This document shows, one piece after another, positions 43,370 to 51,770 of a DNA stretch of 64,000 nucleotides (positions are counted from its first letter, which is position 1; every line of letters starts with the position of its first letter). Location: contig JAGAMN010000067.1 in NCBI GenBank assembly GCA_017624715.1, forward strand, positions 1 to 64,000, written 5' to 3'. Position numbers and translations under genes: made by a program. This stretch comes from Oscillospiraceae bacterium. GTDB lineage: Bacteria > Bacillota > Clostridia > Oscillospirales > Oscillospiraceae. Under the pieces are notes generated by a model that saw nothing but the letters and a program-made list of their open reading frames with translations, was not told the origin of the DNA and did no database searches.

Positions 43370-43873
43370 TTAAAAGAGCCTTTGGTCCAGGCGGCGGACC
43401 TTGACAGTGTAGTATAGGGCTGTGCCAAGGGTCAGCAGCACCGCAGCTTCACCGATGGCCACATACAAAGCGTTGAGCCAAAAGCCACCGCCGATGTAGA
43501 TGGCCAATTCCCAGCCTACCAGCAGTGCGTTGGCGACGGCTGGCAGAAGAAGACCAGGCAGAGGGTAGCTGCGGATTGTCCATTTGCGGCTGAACCACAT
43601 ACCGGTAGTTGCCAAAGCGGTGGCGGCTGTGCCCATCAGGGCATCCAGGGGCAGCGCTCCGGAGAACGAGAGATTAAAAAGCAGACAGCCGATGCTCAGA
43701 CCTGGGATGGCGGCCGGGGTGAAAAATGCCAGGACGCAGAGTGCCTCCGATGCCCGGAACTGGATGGCCCAGCTGGCAGAGCCGGGGATCAAAAAATTCT
43801 GCATATATGTCAGGGCTGCGTACAGGGCGGCCAGCAAAGACGCATGGGTCAGAAAACGGGTTTTACGGCGCAT
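43370..43873 (-). CDS. queT: QueT-family ECF transporter S component (queuosine precursor)
   Basis: 167 aa from ATG 43873 (GGAGGAATTC SD). About five to six membrane helices; QueT signatures LAALYAALTYMQNF, IQFRASEALCVLAFFTPAAI and LGGxxN-like GCLLFNLSFSGALPLDALMG. Expected to bring in preQ0, preQ1 or queuine with the shared ECF module. It lies behind a preQ1-type leader (43949-43988), which supports the substrate call. Confidence 0.92.
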   Translation of the reverse strand: MRRKTRFLTHASLLAALYAALTYMQNFLIPGSASWAIQFRASEALCVLAFFTPAAIPGLSIGCLLFNLSFSGALPLDALMGTAATALATTGMWFSRKWTIRSYPLPGLLLPAVANALLVGWELAIYIGGGFWLNALYVAIGEAAVLLTLGTALYYTVKVRRLDQRLF

Positions 43874-43889
43874 GAATTCCTCCGAAAAT

Positions 43890-43990
43890 GAAAAAATGGG
43901 CGCAGTACGCACCCAAAAAGAAAAGGGCGCAATGCGCCCCTTTTAAAGACCTAGTTTTGTTTACCGACAGGAGGGTTGCGAACTGTCCTA
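43890..43990 (-). promoter_or_regulatory. preQ1-I-type riboswitch with two terminator hairpins
   Basis: On the minus strand GGACAGTTCGCAACCCTCC (aptamer loop), TGTC closing the stem, then AAACAAAACTAGG as the A-rich tail with the pseudoknot bases: the preQ1-I layout (43949-43988). Downstream, AAAGGGGCGCATTGCGCCCTT followed by TTCTTTTT is a terminator, and GGGTGCGTACTGCGCCC followed by ATTTTTT is a second one, before the SD of queT. Confidence 0.8.
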
Positions 43991-44028
43991 TAAAGTTGGG
44001 GGTATTGTATCACTCAAATGTGATGATG

Positions 44029-44238
44029 TCAAGATTGATTGTCTTTTGTAAATTCAATAATTTCGTTAGGGGTACAATCCAAGATAGAGCAGAGCTTTTC
44101 TAGGGTGTTCATAGTAATGGACTTATTACGGCGCAAATTGGTGATGGTATATGCACTAAAGCCATTCTTATAAATCAAAGTATAGGTTGTAACGCCCCGC
44201 TCCTTCATGGTGCGCCACAAAGGGTTATAGCTGATCAT
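44029..44238 (-). CDS. Small XRE/Cro-type HTH regulator
   Basis: 69 aa. MISYNPLWRTMKERGVTTYT, then KNGFSAYTITNLRRNKSITM and NTLEKLCSILDCTPNEIIEF: a complete HTH of the short 'HTH_26' type. Divergent from the promoter at 44292-44320, which drives the decayed gene at 44352-44561; it may repress that promoter or its own. Part of a small accessory patch between queT and pcp. Confidence 0.88.
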   Translation of the reverse strand: MISYNPLWRTMKERGVTTYTLIYKNGFSAYTITNLRRNKSITMNTLEKLCSILDCTPNEIIEFTKDNQS

Positions 44239-44291
44239 ACATGCACCACCTTGTAAAGTAGATGCATATATTATCCACCGAAAAATGCGTC

Positions 44292-44320
44292 TTGAATATT
44301 AGCAAAAATTTGCCTATACT
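44292..44320 (+). promoter_or_regulatory. Promoter upstream of the decayed zinc-ribbon gene
   Basis: TTGAAT (44292-44297), 17-base spacer, TATACT (44315-44320), 18 bases before an AGGAGG at 44339-44344. Confidence 0.6.
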
Positions 44321-44351
44321 GTATCTATCAACACGATCAGGAGGCAAAAAT

Positions 44352-44561
44352 ACGATTTAGCAGGAACAAGACCCAATACCTAATGAGTGCAGATATTGCA
44401 AAAAGGATTGCTACAACTGTGATATTGCTGGAAAGCGGTGGGTGCTTTCACAAGAGGATGAGCTGCGCACAAAACGCAAAATGCTGGTAAAAGCTGTGGA
44501 ACGCTTGCAACGGCAAATTCATGAAATCGATCAAGCATTAGAAAAAGCTAAGACTGTTTGA
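44352..44561 (+). pseudogene. Decayed small zinc-ribbon protein gene (start codon lost)
   Basis: An open frame of 66 codons (44361-44561) encodes a coherent small protein: NECRYCKKDCYNCDIAGKRW (C-x2-C-x3-C-x2-C metal site), then a charged coiled coil (LVKAVERLQRQIHEIDQALE). It has a promoter and a perfect SD, but no start codon: at the expected place, seven bases after AGGAGG, stands ACG (44352-44354), and the third codon is TAG (44358-44360). One T-to-C change (ATG to ACG) and one C-to-T change (CAG to TAG) explain both. The protein resembles small accessory-region proteins; function unknown. Confidence 0.6.
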
Positions 44562-44564
44562 GTA

Positions 44565-45143
44565 TCACAAAGCGGAAATGGCCGCTTCCAGAGCCTTGAC
44601 GATCTGGTCCAGGGGGAGACTGGGTGTGCCTTGCTCCGGCAGGTAGGGCACATGGATAAAGCCTACCTTGGTTGCTGTTCCGGCGTAGTGGTGCAGCAGG
44701 GTATAGAGAGTATCGTTGCAGACAAATGCTCCGGCACTGTTGGATGCAGCGGAGGGAACACCGGCATTACCGATAGCCATGACCATTTTGTTTACGGGAA
44801 CAGTGGTGAAATAGGCGGCAGGACCATCAGGCACAACCGGCTGACCACTGGGCTGAAAGCCTGCATTATCCGGAATTTTGCCGTCCCGGATGTTTACAGC
44901 GATCCGTTCCGGAGTCACGGCGCTGCGCCCACCGGCCTGGCCAATGCACAGGATCGCATCGGGCTTACATTCTTGTGCCAAGGCAAGGACCTTTTCGGCG
45001 GCAAGGCCAAAGACGGTGGGGATCTCTAGTTTACATAACACATACGAACCTATCTGCTCCGGCAGTGCCTTTACGGCTTCCCAGGCAGGGTTGATGTGTT
45101 CGCTGCCAAAGGGATCAAAGCCGGTGATCAGTAATTTCTGCAT
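44565..45143 (-). CDS. pcp: Pyroglutamyl-peptidase I
   Basis: 192 aa. Motifs: LLITGFDPFGSEHINPAWEA at the N-terminus, catalytic Glu in VTPERIAVNIRD (about 80), Cys in GAFVCNDTLYTLLHH (about 144) and His in GFIHVPYLPEQ (about 168). A cytosolic C15 cysteine peptidase that removes N-terminal pyroglutamate from peptides. Full length. Confidence 0.96.
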   Translation of the reverse strand: MQKLLITGFDPFGSEHINPAWEAVKALPEQIGSYVLCKLEIPTVFGLAAEKVLALAQECKPDAILCIGQAGGRSAVTPERIAVNIRDGKIPDNAGFQPSGQPVVPDGPAAYFTTVPVNKMVMAIGNAGVPSAASNSAGAFVCNDTLYTLLHHYAGTATKVGFIHVPYLPEQGTPSLPLDQIVKALEAAISAL

Positions 45144-45282
45144 ATCCGCACCTCCTTTTGGAAAATTTTATCATATGGACATGGTTTTGACAAGATTAAG
45201 ACTTCCATTTTTTGATATGAAGGTGTATAATATGTAAGTTAAAACTTTTCGTATGGCAAAATCCGCTAAGGAGGACATACTT

Positions 45283-46497
45283 ATGAATCAAAAATTGACA
45301 TTGACCGCTGCCCGGGCGACTGCGCTGAAGACCGGCTTCGAGGGCGTTTTCGGCAACAGCCCGGAGCGCTATTTCTCTGCTCCCGGCCGTACCGAGATCG
45401 GTGGTAACCATACCGACCATCAGCGGGGTCATGTGCTGGCCGCTGCGGTGAATCTGGATACCAATGCTGCGGTGCGGCTGAACGGAACGAACCTGATCCG
45501 CGTCCAGTCTGCCGGCTATCCCATGTGCCAGGTGGACATCACTGACCTGACCCCCAAGGCCGATGAGATCAATTCCACCGCTGCGCTGATTCGTGGAGTG
45601 GCTGCCCGTTTTGCTCAGCTGGGCTGTGAAGTGAAGGGCTTTGATGCCTATGTGGAATCCACCGTTCTGCCCGGCTCCGGTCTTTCTTCTTCCGCTGCCT
45701 TTGAAGTGCTGATCGGCACCATTATCAACCACCTGTTCTTCGGGGGTCGGACAAGCCAGCCCCAGGTGGCTATGATCGGCCAGTATGCGGAAAATGTGTT
45801 CTTCGGCAAGCCTTGTGGCTTGATGGACCAGACCGCTTCCGCGGTGGGTGGCATGATCACCATCGACTTCCTCAATAAGGATCATCCCGTCATCGAAACC
45901 GTGGACTTTGATTTTGCTTCCTGCGGTCATGCCCTGTGCATCATCGACAGCCGGGCCAGCCATGCGGATCTGACCGATGAGTATGCCGCCATCACTCAGG
46001 AGATGAAGTCCGTCTGTGCCCACTTTGGCAAGGATGTGCTGACGGAGATCGACGAAAAAGACTTCTATGCTGCTATCCCTGCGCTGCGGGAGAAGTGTGG
46101 CGACCGGGCGGTGCTGCGCTGCATTCACTTCTATGCCGATAACGCACGGGTGCCCATGCAGGTGGAAGCCCTGCGCAAGGGTGATTTTGCTGCGTTCCTG
46201 AGAATGGTCAAGGAAAGCGGCCATTCTTCCTGGATGTATCTTCAGAATGTCATTCCTGCGGGCTACAAGGCACACCAGGATGTGGCTGTGACCTTGTGCC
46301 TGTGTGACCATTATCTGCAAGGCCAGGGTGCATACCGTGTCCACGGCGGCGGCTTTGCCGGTACGGTCCAGGCCTTTGTGCCCTTTGAAATCCTGGAAGA
46401 TTTCCGTAAGGGTATCGACAGCGCTCTGGGCGAGGGTGCATGCCATGTGCTGTCCATCCGGCCCCAGGGCGGCGTAGAAGCATTTGTGGAGGAATAA
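45283..46497 (+). CDS. galK: Galactokinase
   Basis: 404 aa from ATG 45283 (AAGGAGG eight bases upstream; the ATG at 45253 lies before this SD). GHMP motifs: APGRTEIGGNHTDHQRGHVL (galactose site), VLPGSGLSSSAAFEVLIGT (ATP loop, about 125-143) and RVHGGGFAGTVQAFV near the C-terminus. Phosphorylates galactose, first step of the Leloir pathway. Operon with galT, whose GTG is three bases after the galK stop. Confidence 0.96.
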   Translation: MNQKLTLTAARATALKTGFEGVFGNSPERYFSAPGRTEIGGNHTDHQRGHVLAAAVNLDTNAAVRLNGTNLIRVQSAGYPMCQVDITDLTPKADEINSTAALIRGVAARFAQLGCEVKGFDAYVESTVLPGSGLSSSAAFEVLIGTIINHLFFGGRTSQPQVAMIGQYAENVFFGKPCGLMDQTASAVGGMITIDFLNKDHPVIETVDFDFASCGHALCIIDSRASHADLTDEYAAITQEMKSVCAHFGKDVLTEIDEKDFYAAIPALREKCGDRAVLRCIHFYADNARVPMQVEALRKGDFAAFLRMVKESGHSSWMYLQNVIPAGYKAHQDVAVTLCLCDHYLQGQGAYRVHGGGFAGTVQAFVPFEILEDFRKGIDSALGEGACHVLSIRPQGGVEAFVEE

Positions 46498-46500
46498 GCC

Positions 46501-47994
46501 GTGCAGATCGAAACCTACATTGATTCTCTTGTTTCCTATGCCATGAATGCCGGTTTGGCAGAGCCCTGCGATCATATGGTGCTGACCAACCGGCTGCTGG
46601 ACCTGCTGGGATTGGATGCCTATAATCCTTCCGAAGAGCCTCAGACTGAGGACTTGGAGGAAATTCTGGGCGCTATGCTGGATTTTGCTGTTGAGAAGGG
46701 TCTGTGCGATGACAATATCACCGCCCGGGATCTCTACGACACCCGGATTATGGGCGCGCTGACTCCTATGCCCCGGGAAGTGATTAAGGTCTTCCGAGAA
46801 AAGTATGCGGCTAATCCTGTGGAAGCCACGGATTGGTACTACAAATTCAGCTGCGATACCGACTACATACGCCGTTACCGCATTGCCAAGGATATGCGTT
46901 GGAAATATGCCGGCGAGTATGGCGAGATGGACATCACCGTCAACCTGAGCAAGCCTGAAAAGGACCCCAAGGCCATTGCCGCCGCCAAGAATGCGCCCCA
47001 GTCCAGCTATCCCAAGTGCCAGCTGTGCGCGGAGAATGAGGGCTATGCCGGCCGGATGAACCATCCTGCACGGGAAAACCACCGGATCATTCCCATCACC
47101 GTCTGCGGGGAACCCTGGTGCCTGCAGTATTCCCCTTATGTATACTATAATGAACACTGCATCGTGTTCAATTCCAAGCACATTCCCATGAAGATCGACC
47201 GGTCTGCTTTTGAGAAGCTTTTAAGCTTTGTGACGGAGTTTCCGCACTACTTTGTGGGCTCCAATGCGGACCTGCCTATCGTGGGCGGTTCGATTTTGAG
47301 CCACGAGCATTTCCAGGGCGGTCACTACACCTTTGCCATGGAAACTGCCCCGGTAGAAAAGGCAGTGACCTTTGCCGGTTACGAAGATATTTCTGCCGGT
47401 ATTGTCAAGTGGCCCATGAGTGTGCTGCGGTTGACCGGCGCTGATCCTGTGCGGATCGCCGATCTGGCAGACAAGATTCTGAATTGCTGGAGAGGCTACT
47501 TCGACGAAAGCGTGGGCGTGATCGCCTTCTCCGATGGCGAACCCCACAACACCATTACCCCCATTGCAAGACGCAGGGGAGAGGATTATGAGCTGGATCT
47601 GGTGCTGCGGTGCAACATAACCACCCAGGAGCATCCTCTGGGCGTGTTCCATCCCCACACGGACAAGCACCACATCAAGAAGGAGAACATCGGCCTCATC
47701 GAGGTTATGGGCCTTGCGGTTTTGCCCAGCCGACTGAAGAAGGAACTCACCGATCTGGCGGATGCGCTGGTGGCCGGCAAGGATATTCGTGCCGACGCAG
47801 TGCTGGAAAAACACGCTGATTGGGTGGATGAATTGAAAAAGCAGTATACATTTACGGCAGAAAATTCCATAAACATCCTCTTGCAGGAGACCGGAAAGGT
47901 ATTTGCCGGGGTTCTGGAGGATGCCGGCGTATACAAGCGGACACCGGAAGGCCAGGCTGCTTTCGAGCGGTTTGTTGCTGCGGTGAACGGCTAA
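46501..47994 (+). CDS. galT: UDP-glucose--hexose-1-phosphate uridylyltransferase, class II
   Basis: 497 aa with a GTG start (GGAGGA seven bases upstream, overlapping the galK end). It is the class II (Gram-positive) GalT: no HIT-type HPH motif pair, but SYPKCQLCAENEGYAGRMNH (about 162-181), VGGSILSHEHFQGGHYTFAM (about 261-280) with the catalytic His region, and LGVFHPHTDKHHIKKENIGL (about 380-399). Converts galactose-1-phosphate to UDP-galactose. The third Leloir gene galE is not in the window. Confidence 0.95.
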   Translation: MQIETYIDSLVSYAMNAGLAEPCDHMVLTNRLLDLLGLDAYNPSEEPQTEDLEEILGAMLDFAVEKGLCDDNITARDLYDTRIMGALTPMPREVIKVFREKYAANPVEATDWYYKFSCDTDYIRRYRIAKDMRWKYAGEYGEMDITVNLSKPEKDPKAIAAAKNAPQSSYPKCQLCAENEGYAGRMNHPARENHRIIPITVCGEPWCLQYSPYVYYNEHCIVFNSKHIPMKIDRSAFEKLLSFVTEFPHYFVGSNADLPIVGGSILSHEHFQGGHYTFAMETAPVEKAVTFAGYEDISAGIVKWPMSVLRLTGADPVRIADLADKILNCWRGYFDESVGVIAFSDGEPHNTITPIARRRGEDYELDLVLRCNITTQEHPLGVFHPHTDKHHIKKENIGLIEVMGLAVLPSRLKKELTDLADALVAGKDIRADAVLEKHADWVDELKKQYTFTAENSINILLQETGKVFAGVLEDAGVYKRTPEGQAAFERFVAAVNG

Positions 47995-48002
47995 ACAGAT
48001 AA

Positions 48003-48030
48003 AACTCCCACCGGCACGCCGGTGGGAGTT
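48003..48030. terminator. Convergent terminator of galT and mtlD
   Basis: AACTCCCACCGGC/GCCGGTGGGAGTT stem. Confidence 0.85.
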
Positions 48031-48033
48031 CAT

Positions 48034-49173
48034 TTATTTCATGGAGTTGTAGGCTGCCAGAACCTGTTCGGCGGCGGGGCCTTCAATGCCGGTGATCTCG
48101 GTCAAAGTACCGATGACGCCCTTCTCGGCGATCATGGCCTGCAGCTGCACGCTCTGGGGATCTTCCGGATTGTCGTAGAGCATAGCGGCGGCAACGCCGA
48201 TGGCATAGTTGTCAACGGGCAGGCCGTAGGCCATGGCCAGCTTCATGGGGCCCACCAGACGGTCGTTGGGAGCCAGTTTCCGCATGGGCTCACGGGCAAC
48301 ACGCTTCACTTCGTCCACCAGGTAGGGGTTGCGGAAACGGTTGACGGCGGTGGCGGAGTAGGCTGTCATAGCCTCAGGTGCGAAGCCGTGACGCTGGCAC
48401 AGAGCCGCACTGCACTCGGCCATCACGCCGGTGACGATCTTCTCGATCTCAGGGTCGTTAATGGATTCGCGGATGGTGTTGTGACCCTTGACGCAGCCCA
48501 GGCAGGCGGTAATGCAGTGGGGTCCGTTGAAGCCGTAGAGCTTCCGCTCCAGGTAGGGCTCCAGCTTGTCGACAATCTCCATACCGGCAAGGCCACCGAA
48601 ATCGCCCTTGATACCGGCACGCTCCACATCCCACTCGCAGTGACGCTCCACCATCACATCGGTGATATTCTCACTGCGGAAGGGAGGGACGATCCGGTCA
48701 ACAACACAGTCGGGGAAGCCAACGAATTCGTCGGCGTAGGCCTTGTCCTCGTCGCTGAGGCGATCGTAGATATGCGCCTTCAGCTGAGAAGAAGCACGGA
48801 TGGCGTTCTCGCAGGCGATGATGTTCATACAGGACTTAACACCGGCGGCCCGGCGGGCAGCAATGCCGGCAGCAAAGGCACCGGCGATCCGGGGCAGGAT
48901 GGTCAGACCCACGGCGGTGGTGGCCAGCGCGGCATCAATAAATTCATTCGCCAGCTCGGGAGCGGTGGAATTCATGGCGGAGATGTTGGTTACGGTTACA
49001 GCCTCTTGAGTTTCGTCCACAATGTGGATGGTGTATTCCTTACGGGTGTTGATGGCATCCAGCAGAGGCTGGAACACATCGGCAAACAGCACATGATAGC
49101 CTGCCTTTTCCAGCAGCAGACCAATAAAACCGCGACCAATGTTGCCACCGCCGAACATAATTGCCTTTTTCAT
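48034..49173 (-). CDS. mtlD: Mannitol-1-phosphate 5-dehydrogenase
   Basis: 379 aa from ATG 49173 (GGAGGTT SD). NAD-binding motif MFGGGNIGRGFIGLLLEKAG (about 6-25); CENAIRASSQLKAHIYDRL (about 120); KLYGFNGPHCITACLGCVKG (about 211-230); the C-terminal domain is complete. Interconverts mannitol-1-phosphate and fructose-6-phosphate. No mannitol PTS genes are adjacent, so mannitol uptake or synthesis must use other loci. Own promoter (49221-49249). Confidence 0.95.
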   Translation of the reverse strand: MKKAIMFGGGNIGRGFIGLLLEKAGYHVLFADVFQPLLDAINTRKEYTIHIVDETQEAVTVTNISAMNSTAPELANEFIDAALATTAVGLTILPRIAGAFAAGIAARRAAGVKSCMNIIACENAIRASSQLKAHIYDRLSDEDKAYADEFVGFPDCVVDRIVPPFRSENITDVMVERHCEWDVERAGIKGDFGGLAGMEIVDKLEPYLERKLYGFNGPHCITACLGCVKGHNTIRESINDPEIEKIVTGVMAECSAALCQRHGFAPEAMTAYSATAVNRFRNPYLVDEVKRVAREPMRKLAPNDRLVGPMKLAMAYGLPVDNYAIGVAAAMLYDNPEDPQSVQLQAMIAEKGVIGTLTEITGIEGPAAEQVLAAYNSMK

Positions 49174-49220
49174 AAGAAACCTCCAAATGTATGTCATTAC
49201 AAGGCTAAGTTAACTTTAGC

Positions 49221-49249
49221 ATCATACCACATATGGACAAAAATGTCAA
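49221..49249 (-). promoter_or_regulatory. Promoter of mtlD
   Basis: Minus strand TTGACA (49249-49244), 17-base spacer, TATGAT (49226-49221). Confidence 0.8.
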
Positions 49250-49281
49250 TTTATAGGAAAAAAAATCGTGTACGCTGGAGC

Positions 49282-49314
49282 AAAAAAATCGTGGGCACCG
49301 AAGTGCCCACGATT
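49282..49314 (-). terminator. Terminator of rpsB-tsf
   Basis: On the minus strand ATCGTGGGCAC/GTGCCCACGAT stem followed by seven T. Confidence 0.92.
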
Positions 49315-49329
49315 GTGTTTAAAAGGGAA

Positions 49330-50256
49330 TTACTTCTTGGCGCCGGCGATCTGAGCGGCAACCTCATCAGCAAAGTTCTCTTCCTTCTTCTCAATGCCCT
49401 CACCCTTGATGTAGTGGATAGCATTGACGAAGGTGATCTTGCCGCCCTGCTTCTTGGCAGCGTCAGCAATGTAGCCAGCGACGTCGCCCTTAAACAGGTC
49501 GCCACGGACAAAGTCCTGCTGCAGCAGGCAGTTCTCCTTGTAGAAAGCAGCGATCTTGCCCTGAGCGATCTTCTCCTTGACCTGAGCGGGCTTGGAAGCC
49601 ATCTTGGGATCGTTGTCCATCAGAGCAACCTGAACAGCCAGCTCCTTGTCAACTTCAGCCTGGGGAACCAGAGCCTTGTCCCAGTACTTGGGGTTCATAG
49701 CAGCGATCTGCATAGCCACGTTCTTACCGACCTCGGTAGCGTCAGCGTTCTCAACAGCCAGGTTGACCAGAACACCGTGGGTGCCGCCGGCGTGGACATA
49801 AGCAACGCTGACGTTCTCGGCGTAACGGTCGAAACGGCGGATCTGCATGTTCTCACCGATGGACATGACCTTCTCCTGCATGATCTCGGTGACGGTCAGG
49901 TTGGAGTTGGGGTAGGTGCAAGCCTTCAGAGCCTCAACATCAGCGGGGTTCTGGGTAGCAACAACGACAGCCAGGTTCTTGACCAGATCCAGGAAGGAAT
50001 CGGTCTTGGCAGCGAAGTCAGTCTCGGAGTTGACCTCGATGACAACGCCCACGCCGTCAACGACGGTAGCGTAAGCAACGCCTTCTGCAGCGATGCGGTC
50101 AGCCTTCTTGGCAGCCTTGGCCAGGCCCTTCTCACGCAGCCAGTCAACAGCCTTTTCCATATCACCGTCGGTAGCAGCCAGAGCAGCCTTGCAGTCCATC
50201 ATGCCGACGTTGGTCATTTCACGCAGCTTCTTAACATCTTGAGCAGTAAAAGCCAT
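49330..50256 (-). CDS. tsf: Elongation factor Ts
   Basis: 308 aa. FTAQDVKKLREMTNVGMMDC (UBA-like domain and TDVGMMDCK motif variant), then EVNSETDFAAKTDSFLDLVK (about 73-92), and a C-terminal DFVRGDLFKGDVAGYI region. Recycles EF-Tu. Downstream of rpsB as in nearly all bacteria. Confidence 0.98.
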   Translation of the reverse strand: MAFTAQDVKKLREMTNVGMMDCKAALAATDGDMEKAVDWLREKGLAKAAKKADRIAAEGVAYATVVDGVGVVIEVNSETDFAAKTDSFLDLVKNLAVVVATQNPADVEALKACTYPNSNLTVTEIMQEKVMSIGENMQIRRFDRYAENVSVAYVHAGGTHGVLVNLAVENADATEVGKNVAMQIAAMNPKYWDKALVPQAEVDKELAVQVALMDNDPKMASKPAQVKEKIAQGKIAAFYKENCLLQQDFVRGDLFKGDVAGYIADAAKKQGGKITFVNAIHYIKGEGIEKKEENFADEVAAQIAGAKK

Positions 50257-50291
50257 TTTGTTATCCTCCTAAAGTATTCAGTAGTTAGAAA

Positions 50292-51026
50292 TTACTCAGC
50301 AACGGGAGCCTCGACAGCCTCGGTAGCCTCGACAGCAGCGTCCTCGCCCTGGCGGCCCTCGATGATGGCACCGGCCATAGCGGAGGCGATCAGGCGAATG
50401 GCGCGGATAGCGTCGTCGTTGCCGGGGATAACGTAGTCGATCTCGTCGGGATCGCAGTTGGTGTCAACGATAGCAACAATGGGGATGTTCAGCTTGTGAG
50501 CCTCAGCAATGGCGTTGCGCTCACGGCGGGGGTCAACGATGAACAGAGCAGCGGGGATCTTCTTCATTTCCTTAACGCCGCCCAGATACTTCTCCAGCTT
50601 CTCGATCTCGCCCTGCAGCTTGATGACTTCCTTCTTGGGCAGCATTGCGAAAGTGCCGTCCTCTTCCATCTTGCGCAGCTGAGCCAGACGGTCGATACGG
50701 GTACGCATGGTGCGGAAGTTGGTCAGCATACCACCCAGCCAACGAGCGTTGACATAGTAGCTACCGCAGCGGGCAGCCTCTTCCTTGATAGCGTCCTGAG
50801 CCTGCTTCTTGGTGCCGACGAACAGCACGTTGCCACCGTTAGCGGAGGTCTCGCGCACGAAGTTGTAAGCCTCCTCCAGCTTCTTAACGGTCTTCTGCAG
50901 GTCGATGATGTGGATACCGTTACGCTCGGTGTAGATGTAGGTACCCATCTTGGGGTTCCAGCGGCGGGTCTGGTGACCGAAGTGTACGCCGGCCTCCAGC
51001 AGTTGTTTCATAGATACGACAGCCAT
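50292..51026 (-). CDS. rpsB: 30S ribosomal protein S2
   Basis: 244 aa from ATG 51026 (AAAAGGAG SD). [20 protein letters not shown] at the N-terminus, [20 protein letters not shown] (about 34-53), [18 protein letters not shown] (about 93-110), and [20 protein letters not shown]. The leader from the promoter (51160-51188) is about 130 bases and contains hairpins, possibly an S2 autoregulatory site. Confidence 0.98.
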   Translation of the reverse strand: MAVVSMKQLLEAGVHFGHQTRRWNPKMGTYIYTERNGIHIIDLQKTVKKLEEAYNFVRETSANGGNVLFVGTKKQAQDAIKEEAARCGSYYVNARWLGGMLTNFRTMRTRIDRLAQLRKMEEDGTFAMLPKKEVIKLQGEIEKLEKYLGGVKEMKKIPAALFIVDPRRERNAIAEAHKLNIPIVAIVDTNCDPDEIDYVIPGNDDAIRAIRLIASAMAGAIIEGRQGEDAAVEATEAVEAPVAE

Positions 51027-51159
51027 TTTGATATTCTCCTTTTTGTTTGTTCCTCCACCCCGCTTCAATCTCGCATTGCCCGTTCTTTCGAACACTTGGG
51101 ATGCGATAACCGGGTGTGTGGGATGATAATGTCACGGGCCTTTTTGCCCATGCCGAAAC

Positions 51160-51188
51160 ATTATATCCGATTAGGTGTGGATTTGCAA
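51160..51188 (-). promoter_or_regulatory. Promoter of rpsB-tsf
   Basis: Minus strand TTGCAA (51188-51183), 17-base spacer, TATAAT (51165-51160). Confidence 0.8.
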
Positions 51189-51226
51189 GTATTTTTTCCA
51201 AATTTTTTCAGAAAAATTCTACAAAA

Positions 51227-51514
51227 TTACAAACAAAAAGGCAGGCCGAATTTGTGACGGGGGAACAGACATTCATTGGGCTTGATATCCACAAGGATAA
51301 TATCCGGTCCGATCCTGCGGATGCACTCCCAGGGGATCACAAAATCGTCTTTTCTGCCGAGAACGCCGAAAAAACGACAAGGGCCGGGAACGACCAGTGC
51401 CCGGACATGGCCGCAGGGAATCTCTACCTCCACATCCGACACAAATCCCAGCCGCCGACCGTCGCACAGACAGATGACTTCTTTGCATTGCAGCTCCGTG
51501 ATCCTGGTGCCCAT
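51227..51514 (-). CDS. ylmC: YlmC/YmxH-family PRC-barrel sporulation protein
   Basis: 95 aa from ATG 51514 (GGGGGAGG SD with good spacing; the ATG six bases earlier touches the SD). MGTRITELQCKEVICLCDGR, then LGFVSDVEVEIPCGHVRALV and FVIPWECIRRIGPDIILVDI: the PRC-barrel of the YlmC/YmxH family, found next to sigG in sporulating Firmicutes. Here it follows sigG on the same strand with a repeat between. Role in spores unsettled. Confidence 0.9.
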   Translation of the reverse strand: MGTRITELQCKEVICLCDGRRLGFVSDVEVEIPCGHVRALVVPGPCRFFGVLGRKDDFVIPWECIRRIGPDIILVDIKPNECLFPRHKFGLPFCL

Positions 51515-51611
51515 ACGCATACCTCCCCCAAAAGATGGTAAAGGATATGCGCATGGGAAAGGGGATATGCCGACCATAAAAATTTGCCCTCTACAAGAAA
51601 ACTGTAGGTTT

Positions 51612-51745
51612 TGTCATTCTGAGCGCAGCGCAGCGAAGTCGAAGAATCCGTTTTTTCCTGCCGCCAAAGGCGGTGCGGTGCATAGCACCGCAGGATGCGG
51701 ATCCTTCGACTGCGGGCATTCGTCCTCCGCTCAGGATGACGGCCC
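51612..51745. repeat. Family 3 palindromic repeat between sigG and ylmC
   Basis: TGTCATTCTGAGCGCAGCGC...GAAGTCGAAGAATCCG on the left mirrors CGGATCCTTCGACTGCGGGC...GTCCTCCGCTCAGGATGACG on the right, with CTGCCGCCAAAGGCGG and GGTGCGGTGCATAGCACCGC hairpins inside. Confidence 0.85.
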
Positions 51746-51770
51746 CCTTAAAGGGCGATTGCTTGCCCGG

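Noticed and set aside
45196..50436. Very long antisense reading frames (for example 661 aa opposite galK-galT, 804 aa opposite mtlD-tsf)
   Set aside because: They lie opposite well-recognised genes, show no domain pattern or SD, and arise from GC-rich third positions of the real genes.
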